From Gracilimonas sp. (GTDB lineage: Bacteria > Bacteroidota > Rhodothermia > Balneolales > Balneolaceae): DNA of 64,000 nt. The notes beneath the pieces were generated by a model that was given only the letters and a program-made list of their open reading frames with translations, was not told the origin of the DNA and searched no databases. The stretch spans positions 1,488,001 to 1,552,000 of the forward strand of contig NZ_JAEPPI010000001.1 of assembly GCF_017641085.1 (NCBI RefSeq), given 5' to 3'. The position numbers and the translations under genes are program-made. Of this stretch, positions 41,688-49,095 are shown one piece after another (the stretch's first letter is position 1; each line of letters starts with the position of its first letter).

Positions 41688-43127
41688 CTATTTAGAAATT
41701 AACGCTTTGTACATTTTTATGTATTCCTGGGCCGATCGCTTCCACGAAAAATCCAGCTTCATAATCCGGCTCAACACTTCCGAATGTTGGGAAGAATCGA
41801 CATATAAGTTTACGGCTCTGTCGATGGCTTCCGAAGCCGCTTCCAGGCTAAACTCGTCGAATGTGATGCCGTAGCCCTCGTCCTCCGAAATATCCACAAC
41901 CGTATCTTTCAATCCCCCAACCGCACGAACAATGGGAACCGTTCCATAACGCATAGCAAACATTTGATTTAACCCGCACGGTTCTACTCGTGAAGGCATT
42001 AAAATGAAATCAGAGCCGGCATACATCTGATGCGCCAGTTTCTCGTTGTATTCGAGGGTGGCATCAAAATAGCCAACATGATCGCCTTCCATGCTTGCAA
42101 AAATCTGATGAAGCTGCGGATCGCCGGTTCCCAACAACACAAAATTCACTTCCACATCCGAATACATCACACGCTTGAATAAATCAGGTAATAAATCAGC
42201 CCCTTTTTCACGAACCAACCGGCCAATAAATGAAATAGTGGGTAACTCCGGATTCAGCCCAAATTCCCGGCATAAGTATTTCTTATTCTCAGCCTTTCTT
42301 TTCTTCCTGTTTCGGTAGCCAAAGTTGTACTCGATCAACTCATCGGTATTCGGGTCCCAAACTTCGGTATCAATCCCATTCACAATTCCGGTCGATTTCT
42401 TCCGCTCCTGCTGAAACAACAATTCCAGTCCGCTGCTTTCTTCCGACAGCTCACTCATATAATTTTTGGAAACCGTGGTAATCTGCCAGGCACATTTCAA
42501 ACCGGATGCCAGTGAGTTGAGCCTTCCATCCCAATCTAGCAAGCCAAGATTATCAATATTGAAAGCGGGTAATAACTTAAAGTTATCCAGCTCGTGTTCG
42601 CCGTGATATTCGGCGTTATGAACCGTAAGTACAGTTGGGATATCCGACATATCCCGGTAGCGATTGCACTGCGAAAGCATAAATGGAACCAAGCCTGTAT
42701 GATGATCATGGCAATGCACCACTTCCGGCTTTTCATCCCGCACTCTCATCCATTCCAGCGCAGCAATCTGAAAACTCACAAATCGCTCAAGCTCGTCCCA
42801 GTATCCGTGCCCCGACCACGGGTCAATGTAAATACCCGGCCGGTCAAACCTTCCCGGAATATCAATCACGTAAAACGGGAAACCGAGTTTATTGTCCGTC
42901 ATTTTCTGCACGGTGAATTTCACCTGATCGGCCGCCATGGAAAAGGCCCCTTCGAAAACCGTTTCGTATTCCTGAGATCCAATCCATTGATTGTCGTACT
43001 TCGGAATCACCACTTCACAATGATGGCCAAGCTGGTTCAGATATTTGGGAAGGGAACCAACTACATCAGCGAGTCCGCCGGCCTTGGCAGCGGGATAACA
43101 TTCTGCACTCAAATGAATTATGCGCAT
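41688..43127 (-). CDS. glgA: Glycogen synthase (ADP-glucose type)
   Basis: This 479-residue GT5-family glycosyltransferase transfers glucose from ADP-glucose to the growing alpha-1,4-glucan. The N-terminal KxGGL motif is present in AAKAGGLADVVGSLP (about 15-29). The C-terminal domain shows IGRLVREKGADLLPD and the catalytic-region PSRVEPCGLNQMFAMRYGTVPIVR cut here for length. The length is standard. It is first in the glgA-glgC pair, with about 160 bases to the divergent ABC transporter genes. Confidence 0.96.
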   Translation of the reverse strand: MRIIHLSAECYPAAKAGGLADVVGSLPKYLNQLGHHCEVVIPKYDNQWIGSQEYETVFEGAFSMAADQVKFTVQKMTDNKLGFPFYVIDIPGRFDRPGIYIDPWSGHGYWDELERFVSFQIAALEWMRVRDEKPEVVHCHDHHTGLVPFMLSQCNRYRDMSDIPTVLTVHNAEYHGEHELDNFKLLPAFNIDNLGLLDWDGRLNSLASGLKCAWQITTVSKNYMSELSEESSGLELLFQQERKKSTGIVNGIDTEVWDPNTDELIEYNFGYRNRKKRKAENKKYLCREFGLNPELPTISFIGRLVREKGADLLPDLFKRVMYSDVEVNFVLLGTGDPQLHQIFASMEGDHVGYFDATLEYNEKLAHQMYAGSDFILMPSRVEPCGLNQMFAMRYGTVPIVRAVGGLKDTVVDISEDEGYGITFDEFSLEAASEAIDRAVNLYVDSSQHSEVLSRIMKLDFSWKRSAQEYIKMYKALISK

Positions 43128-43289
43128 TTGATTTGAAACCTGTGTCCTTACAATTCGTTACCGTTTATTATATGGGAAATAAGAAATCTTTGGGCATCTT
43201 CCAAAACAAACAGGGGCTTTCTTTCAAGTTACCTTTGCTTTTCTTATGCTCTCCCGTCACATCAATCAATTTGAAATTAAAATACGATT

Positions 43290-44210
43290 ATGGCAGTAAT
43301 TGAAGTTAACAACGTCTTTAAATCGTTTGGTAAAACCAAGGCGGTAAACGACGTTAGTTTTGAGGTACATAAAGGGCGCATTTTCGGGCTGCTGGGACCT
43401 AACGGAGCCGGCAAAACCACTACCATCCGGATGATTAATTACATCCTCTCTCCCGACAGTGGCAGCGTAACCATCAACGGGAATATCGCAAGCCCGGAAA
43501 CCCAGAAGGTAATAGGATACATGCCGGAAGAACGCGGGCTTTACAAAAAAATGAAGGTGCTGGATCAGCTGATGTACCTTACCCAGCTTAAAGGCATGAA
43601 CTCAACCGATGCCAAAAAAGCTATTGATTACTGGCTGGATCGATTTGAAGCTTCCGACTGGAAAAAGAAGGAGATCAATGAACTCTCCAAAGGGATGTCC
43701 CAGAAGATACAGTTCATCGCTACCATTGCTCATGATCCTGATATCTATATTTTTGACGAGCCGTTTAGCGGACTTGATCCCATCAACAGCGAAACGCTGA
43801 AAGAGATTATCATTGAGCTACGCGAGAAAGGAAAAACCATTTTATTCTCCACTCACCGCATGGAACAGGTCGAGCAGATGTGTGACGATATTTGCCTGTT
43901 CAACCAGGGTGAAGCCGTACTGACCGGTAACCTGCGGGAAATCAAATCATCCTTCGGAGAAAATACCATTAACCTGGAGTTTGAAGGCGATAGTTCGTTC
44001 CTGGATACGCTGGATAATGTCCGCATCAACAACCGATCCACCAACTTTGCGGAAATTCGGGTGCTGGACGGACAGAACATGCAGGACATCCTGAAAGTAG
44101 CTATGGAGCATGCTGAAATTCACAAATTCGAACGCATTGAGCCATCATTAACAGAAATTTTTATCTCCACCGTTGGGGAAGACAACATCAAAAAAGGGGA
44201 GCTGGTATAA
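43290..44210 (+). CDS. ABC transporter ATP-binding protein (NatA-like)
   Basis: This 306-residue ATPase has Walker A GPNGAGKTT (about 35-43), the ABC signature region NELSKGMSQKIQF, Walker B IYIFDEPFSGLD, and an H-loop (FSTHRMEQVE). The C-terminal ~80 residues form an extension of the DUF4162 type. Members of this group pair with ABC-2 permeases such as NatB, and the gene for one follows after two bases. Substrate is unknown; Na+ extrusion, peptides or lipids have been proposed for relatives. The order ATPase then permease, nearly touching, supports one transporter. Confidence 0.93.
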   Translation: MAVIEVNNVFKSFGKTKAVNDVSFEVHKGRIFGLLGPNGAGKTTTIRMINYILSPDSGSVTINGNIASPETQKVIGYMPEERGLYKKMKVLDQLMYLTQLKGMNSTDAKKAIDYWLDRFEASDWKKKEINELSKGMSQKIQFIATIAHDPDIYIFDEPFSGLDPINSETLKEIIIELREKGKTILFSTHRMEQVEQMCDDICLFNQGEAVLTGNLREIKSSFGENTINLEFEGDSSFLDTLDNVRINNRSTNFAEIRVLDGQNMQDILKVAMEHAEIHKFERIEPSLTEIFISTVGEDNIKKGELV

Positions 44211-44212
44211 TT

Positions 44213-45511
44213 ATGAGTCTGCACAAAATTTGGTTAGTACTGAAAAGGGAATATCTCACGCGCGTTAAAAGTAAATCGTTCATCATAGCCACTGCCTTAA
44301 CTCCGCTCGCTTTGGTAGCCTTTATCGGCATTGTGGTGTACATCAGCATTTCAGAATCGGAGGTAGAAAAAAGAATCGGGATACTGGACAATACCAATGT
44401 ATTGGTAGAGCGACTGGTTGACATTAATGAGACCCGCTATTTTGATGTAAGTGATATCCCCGAAGACAGCCTCCGCGCCGACGTACTCGACGGCGATCTG
44501 GATGGGTTTATTATTCTGAATGATCAGGTGATCTCGGAATCTCAAAGTCCCACTCTGATTTATGGAGGTAGCGGCGGTTTAAGTTTTATATCCGCGGTTC
44601 GGTCCGATTTACGGGAAGCCGTGCGGGAAGAGAAACTCTCTCGTGAGAATGTGTCGGATAACATCCGGGAAATTTTTGAGACCCGAACCGGACTGGAAGC
44701 CGTCAAGCTGACCGAAGAAGGGGAATCCGAAGATAACACCCTGTTTGCCTCTGCTCTGGGCTTCATACTCGGGCTGATGATCTTTATGGGCATTTTCATA
44801 TACGGATCCCTGCTGATGCGCAGCGTGATTGAGGAAAAAACCAACCGGGTACTGGAAGTAATCGCTTCGTCGGTGAAACCGATTGAGCTGATGTTCGGGA
44901 AATTGTTTGGGGTATTGGCTATGGCCCTCACTCAGTTCAGTATCTGGATTGTATTCTATATCGGTCTTTCTATTGCCGCTGCGCCGGTTGCGGGCATGAT
45001 TATGGAAGCACAGATGAGTAACATCCCGGATGAAGCTGCACAAGCAGCAGCCTCCTCATTCGATCCCTCCTCCCTGGAGCAGATGGTGGTTGACCCAATG
45101 ATTTTTGTGAACTTCCTGATCTTCTTTTTCCTCGGTTTTATGATATACAGTGCCGTGTTTGCCGCTATCGGTGCTGCGGTAGAAACCGAGCAGGATTCCC
45201 AGCAGTTTATGCTGCCGGTCGGACTTCCGATTTTCGTCGGTTACTTCCTGAACACCAAAGTAATGGAAGCGCCCGACTCCGGACTCTCCCTGTTTGTTTC
45301 CCTGTTTCCGCTCACCGCCCCCATTAACATGATTACGCGGATTGCCGCATCCCAGGTTCCCTTATGGCAAATCATCGTTTCTATTTTGTTGATGATTCTG
45401 ACCTTCCTGGGCATCATGTGGCTGGCGGCTAAAATCTACCGTGTGGGTATTTTGATGTATGGCAAAAAACCCTCCTTCAAAGAGCTCGGCAAGTGGATTA
45501 AGCAAAGTTAA
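44213..45511 (+). CDS. ABC-2 type permease (NatB-like)
   Basis: This 432-residue protein has one membrane helix near 25-45, a periplasmic domain (about 50-180), then six more hydrophobic segments from about 185 on. The ABC2_membrane_3 pattern is seen in SVIEEKTNRVLEVIASSVKPIELMFGK, shortened here: EEKTNRVLEVIASSV is the conserved cytoplasmic loop. It starts two bases after the ATPase gene. A terminator follows at 45541. The substrate cannot be read from the sequence. Confidence 0.92.
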   Translation: MSLHKIWLVLKREYLTRVKSKSFIIATALTPLALVAFIGIVVYISISESEVEKRIGILDNTNVLVERLVDINETRYFDVSDIPEDSLRADVLDGDLDGFIILNDQVISESQSPTLIYGGSGGLSFISAVRSDLREAVREEKLSRENVSDNIREIFETRTGLEAVKLTEEGESEDNTLFASALGFILGLMIFMGIFIYGSLLMRSVIEEKTNRVLEVIASSVKPIELMFGKLFGVLAMALTQFSIWIVFYIGLSIAAAPVAGMIMEAQMSNIPDEAAQAAASSFDPSSLEQMVVDPMIFVNFLIFFFLGFMIYSAVFAAIGAAVETEQDSQQFMLPVGLPIFVGYFLNTKVMEAPDSGLSLFVSLFPLTAPINMITRIAASQVPLWQIIVSILLMILTFLGIMWLAAKIYRVGILMYGKKPSFKELGKWIKQS

Positions 45512-45540
45512 ACAGAGGGAATCCTATTACTTCATTTTAT

Positions 45541-45569
45541 AAGGGACGGGCTTGCTCGTCCCTTTTTTT
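45541..45569 (+). terminator. Rho-independent terminator of the ABC pair
   Basis: AAGGGACG (45541-45548) pairs with CGTCCCTT (45557-45564), followed by T to 45569. It lies 30 bases after the permease stop. Confidence 0.88.
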
Positions 45570-45686
45570 GGTTCAGCTTGTGTGGTTGCAGACAATTTCG
45601 CTATTTCTAAGAAATATCCCCACATGGTTAAACGCTGGGTCGTTATATGATTTATGATAAACGCCGGCTACAAGATTGGAGGTAAT

Positions 45687-46064
45687 ATGACACAATATAT
45701 CGATGGATTTGTACTTCCCGTTCCACGAGTTCACCTGAATGAATACAAGAATGTGGCGGAAAAAGTAGCTGAAATTTGGAAGGAATATGGAGCACTCGCT
45801 TATTTCGAGTATGTCGGAGAAGATTTAAAGATAGAAAGCACGCGTTCGTTTATAGAACTTGTGGATTTAAAGGAAGACGAAGTAATTGTATTTGGATGGG
45901 TTTTATTTCCTTCGAAAGAAACTCGTGATTCAGCAAATAAAAAAGTCCCCAACGACCCAAGGATGGCGGAATTAGTAGCCCCGCTAACCAACCCTGAACG
46001 ATTGATTTTTGATGCTGAACGAATGGTGTATGGAGGTTTTCAGTCGTTGGTTCAATCGTCATAA
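45687..46064 (+). CDS. DUF1428 family protein
   Basis: This 125-residue protein starts at ATG 45687, preceded by TTGGAGGT, a strong ribosome binding site 4-5 bases away; the longer reading from 45654 is rejected. YIDGFVLPVPRVHLNEY is the family's usual start, and VFGWVLFPSKETRDSAN and RMVYGGFQSLV follow the DUF1428 (YbaA-like) pattern. The fold is a dimeric alpha-beta barrel related to stress-response or monooxygenase domains. Function is unknown. The gene is convergent with the membrane protein at 46086. Confidence 0.88.
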   Translation: MTQYIDGFVLPVPRVHLNEYKNVAEKVAEIWKEYGALAYFEYVGEDLKIESTRSFIELVDLKEDEVIVFGWVLFPSKETRDSANKKVPNDPRMAELVAPLTNPERLIFDAERMVYGGFQSLVQSS

Positions 46065-46085
46065 TAATTTCAGGCTTCGGTCCTG

Positions 46086-46700
46086 CTACTTCCTCTTATA
46101 CCCCGGTGTTTGTATAAAATACTTTGGCTCAAACAAGGCTTTGTCCTCCTCTGCATCCTCTTCCCGAAAAATAGAGAAAGCCCCGTTGTCCAGGTTAAAG
46201 CCGAGCATACGTCCCGATTTGGACTTAATCATTACCGTAGATGAATTCCGTTCAAAATCATACACATCTATCTCAAAACGGTGTTTTTGAATATCGGAAT
46301 TCAACAGATGCTTGATTAAATCGTCTTTCTCATTGGTGTAGAGCGTGAAGTCTTTGCTCTTTGTGTATAGGTGAAAACAATGATAGTAATCGGATTTGTA
46401 TTCATCCAAAAGCAGGTCCGATAACTGATATCGGTGCTCTCCTTTCACAATGATGGATGAGTCCGTTACCGCCAATTTTGATTTCAATTCAGCCCCTCCG
46501 TTTATCTTCGTAATAAAGGAAATGATCATCACCGCCCCAATCACAATAATGAATAGGGTCTCAATGGCGTGAGTTTCCAGGAAATCATTCAGATTAAAAA
46601 CGATGTAGGTGAATGCAATCATAAAAATGAGGGCAAAAAAACCGGAAGCACATCCCAGAAATAACTGTCGATTGGTGTATTTAAATTCTGCAGCCGCCAT
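46086..46700 (-). CDS. Two-span membrane protein with cytoplasmic domain, 204 aa
   Basis: Residues about 14-36 and 44-64 are membrane helices. The remaining 130 residues form a soluble domain with repeated short strands (AVTDSSIIVKGEHRYQLSDLLLDEY), reminiscent of a PH-like or DUF-type beta domain but not clearly assignable. The C-terminus is charged and basic (TPGYKRK). No family is recognised. The gene is single, with about 240 bases upstream before the P450 operon, with which it is divergent. Confidence 0.65.
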   Translation of the reverse strand: MAAAEFKYTNRQLFLGCASGFFALIFMIAFTYIVFNLNDFLETHAIETLFIIVIGAVMIISFITKINGGAELKSKLAVTDSSIIVKGEHRYQLSDLLLDEYKSDYYHCFHLYTKSKDFTLYTNEKDDLIKHLLNSDIQKHRFEIDVYDFERNSSTVMIKSKSGRMLGFNLDNGAFSIFREEDAEEDKALFEPKYFIQTPGYKRK

Positions 46701-46799
46701 ACATACTTTTAATTTAGAGCAACGGGAATCTAAGTGAAATAATCTGTTCTTAGAAATAAGGTTTCGGTTAAGCGGAAAATTTCTGATTTCAGTCGCTTA

Positions 46800-46828
46800 T
46801 TTCGATAGTTCCTCAAAATCTGTATAAT
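46800..46828 (+). promoter_or_regulatory. Candidate promoter of the P450 operon
   Basis: A TATAAT hexamer (46823-46828) is preceded, 17 bases earlier, by a poor -35 match, TTTCGA (46800-46805). It would give a leader of roughly 100 bases before the ATG at 46939. The -35 is weak, and the phylum often uses a different consensus, so this is tentative. Confidence 0.3.
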
Positions 46829-46938
46829 ATTCCTTGTCAAGCACATAGAAGGTTTTCGGAAGTACTTTTTTGGCCGGTAGATACGAAGTTGCACCCGGCT
46901 GTGCATTTCTTGAATATTTTTTTGATAGGTACGGTGCT

Positions 46939-48303
46939 ATGGAACATTCTACACAAGCCTTAAAACCCCCTCCCGTTGCCGATGGACAGGCTCTTTTCTT
47001 TAATCACCTGTTTAAGTTTAAGTCGGATACGCATGGATTTCTGCAGGAGCAAAGCACGAATATGGGACCTTTGTTTACGGTAAAGCTTCTTTCCAGGGAT
47101 ATTTATGTATTGAATCATCCGGATGCTATTCAGCACGTTCTAGCCGGTAATGCAAATAACTACAGCCGGATGAAGCCCTATTCCATCATGGTTGAGTTAC
47201 TGGGGCGTGGACTGATTACTACCGAGGGTGATGAATGGAAACGCAGAAGGCGTATTGCTCAACCTTCTTTCCACAAAAGAAAGATGGGTGAGCTCTTTGA
47301 TGAGATGCAGCAGACGATCACCCAATTTATTGAACAGAGAGAATTTACCGGGGGCCAATCAACCGATCTTGACAGGGAAATGAGCCAAATTACTATTGAA
47401 GTGCTGAGTAATACCATCCTTAAGAACGACATTGAGTTTGAAACCGAGCAGCTGAAAACCAACTTTGCGCTTGCATGGGATTACCTGTCCCAGAAACGGT
47501 TCCGGTGGACCAAGCTGCTAAATAAACTACCCAGTAAAACAAAATCGAAAGGGCAGCGTGCAATAGCTGATTTAAAGAAATCCATCCTTGAACTCATCGA
47601 AAAACGCAGGACTTCATCAGGAGAATTTAACGACCTGATGGATATGCTGATGAACGCTACCGATGAAGAAACCGGAGATAATCTTTCAAACGAAGAGTTA
47701 CTGGATGAGGTAATCACGCTGTTCACTGCCGGTCATGATACTACAGCCGTGGCTCTTACCTGGAGCCTTTACTGCCTGGCTCATCACCCCAAAGTGGAAG
47801 AAAAAGTCCTCGCAGAAATTGACCGGAACTGGAAAGAAGACGGCTTTCTCTTTGAAGATCTGCGTCATTTCCCGTACCTGAACATGTTTATACGAGAAGT
47901 GATGCGTTTATTCCCTCCGGTCTGGACCTTTGGTCGCCGTTCGCTGGAAGAGGATGAAATTATGGGTTTCAAGATACCGGCCGATGCCTCTGTTACCCTC
48001 CCCTCCATACTCGTGCACCGTAACCCTGAATTCTGGGAAAAGCCCGATGATTTCTATCCTGAGCATTTTACAGAAGAGCGGGTTGCCGGAAGGCATAAAT
48101 ACGCTTACTTCCCTTTTGGGGGTGGACAAAGGCTCTGTATAGGCCAGCATTTTGCACTAATGGAAATACAGCTCGTGCTCATGTTCCTATTGCGAAAATA
48201 CACAGTAACCCTTGCATCCAACAAACCCGCTGAACTCAATCTGTTGATTTCAACAAAGCCCAAAAATCCGATATGGGCAGTATTCACTCCAAGAAATATT
48301 TAG
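46939..48303 (+). CDS. Cytochrome P450
   Basis: Started at ATG 46939 the enzyme has 454 residues, typical for a soluble P450; a TTG at 46870 would add an odd 23-residue extension. All hallmark motifs are present: the I-helix oxygen-binding AGHDTT, the ExxR in REVMRLFPP, the PERF-like FYPEHFTEER, and the heme loop FPFGGGQRLCIG with Cys400. The sequence is closest in style to the CYP4/CYP110-like group, which often hydroxylates fatty acids or terpenoids. No reductase or ferredoxin gene is adjacent. It is first in a four-gene operon, with one base before the next start. Substrate is inferred only from context. Confidence 0.93.
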   Translation: MEHSTQALKPPPVADGQALFFNHLFKFKSDTHGFLQEQSTNMGPLFTVKLLSRDIYVLNHPDAIQHVLAGNANNYSRMKPYSIMVELLGRGLITTEGDEWKRRRRIAQPSFHKRKMGELFDEMQQTITQFIEQREFTGGQSTDLDREMSQITIEVLSNTILKNDIEFETEQLKTNFALAWDYLSQKRFRWTKLLNKLPSKTKSKGQRAIADLKKSILELIEKRRTSSGEFNDLMDMLMNATDEETGDNLSNEELLDEVITLFTAGHDTTAVALTWSLYCLAHHPKVEEKVLAEIDRNWKEDGFLFEDLRHFPYLNMFIREVMRLFPPVWTFGRRSLEEDEIMGFKIPADASVTLPSILVHRNPEFWEKPDDFYPEHFTEERVAGRHKYAYFPFGGGQRLCIGQHFALMEIQLVLMFLLRKYTVTLASNKPAELNLLISTKPKNPIWAVFTPRNI

Positions 48304-48304
48304 T

Positions 48305-49090
48305 ATGAAGAACGCTGCACATACCACCCTTCCCTGGCCTGCATTCAGAGATGATGTTAAAGATTTCCTGGACTTGGCTAAAGACCGCAACTATGCCTAT
48401 GGTTTTTCAGAAGCAGACATCACCCGCATTCATGCTCAACTTCAGCAGAGAAAAGTATCCGGAGAAGAACCACACTCCCTGAGTGCTTACCTGATTTGGT
48501 GTTTGGGCAAAGCGGTAAGTGCACACCCTCAGGTTCAGGCCGTTAAGCATAAAAAGAAACTGGTGGTGTTTGAGGATGTAGATGTGGCCTTGATGATCGA
48601 GAAGAAACTCCCCGATGGTAAAACTTTTCCCTTCCCCTACATCTTTAAAGCAGTTCAGACCAAATCTTTTGAAGAAATTAATACCGAGCTTCGTGAGGCA
48701 AAAGCACTGAGTTTTGAGTCCATCCGGAAAAGGAAAAAATCAGTTATTCCCCGATTTCTTCCCAAGTTCCTCAGGTTATTTATCCTGAAGAAATTGCTCA
48801 GCAACCCGTTTCGGGCAAAAGAAGTAAAAGGAACCATCGCGTTGACAAGTCTTGGCAACGTTCTGAGTAAGCGCAAATTTTGGCCGGTCCCAACCGGACC
48901 ATACCCAATAATTGTAGCCACAGGTGGCGTTTACGATTCCAAAGGCGTGCATTCATCCGGAGTAAAGAAGATGTTATGTTTTTCCTTTTCTCTTGATCAT
49001 GATATTCTAGATGGGGCTCCGGTAGCCCGTTTTGGGAATACCTTTATTGAACTTTTGGAAAGTGCCTCCGGAATAGGGGAAAAAGTATAG
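48305..49090 (+). CDS. Stand-alone 2-oxoacid dehydrogenase E2-type acyltransferase
   Basis: This 261-residue protein resembles the catalytic (CAT) domain of dihydrolipoamide acyltransferases. The signature HxxxDG is intact (DHDILDGAPVARF, His232, Asp236), and the core strand GTIALTSLGNVLSK aligns with the usual GTFTISNLG region. It lacks the lipoyl and E1/E3-binding domains, so it cannot work as a normal E2. A basic insert (SIRKRKKSVIPRFLPKF) near 140-156 looks membrane- or partner-binding. In this operon it may move an acyl group from CoA or a carrier. It is 1 base after the P450 gene and 5 bases before the fusion gene. Confidence 0.8.
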   Translation: MKNAAHTTLPWPAFRDDVKDFLDLAKDRNYAYGFSEADITRIHAQLQQRKVSGEEPHSLSAYLIWCLGKAVSAHPQVQAVKHKKKLVVFEDVDVALMIEKKLPDGKTFPFPYIFKAVQTKSFEEINTELREAKALSFESIRKRKKSVIPRFLPKFLRLFILKKLLSNPFRAKEVKGTIALTSLGNVLSKRKFWPVPTGPYPIIVATGGVYDSKGVHSSGVKKMLCFSFSLDHDILDGAPVARFGNTFIELLESASGIGEKV

Positions 49091-49095
49091 GCATC

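Noticed and set aside
46870-46938. Extended N-terminus of the P450 from a TTG
   Set aside because: It adds 23 residues with no P450-like character. ATG at 46939 gives the family's usual length.
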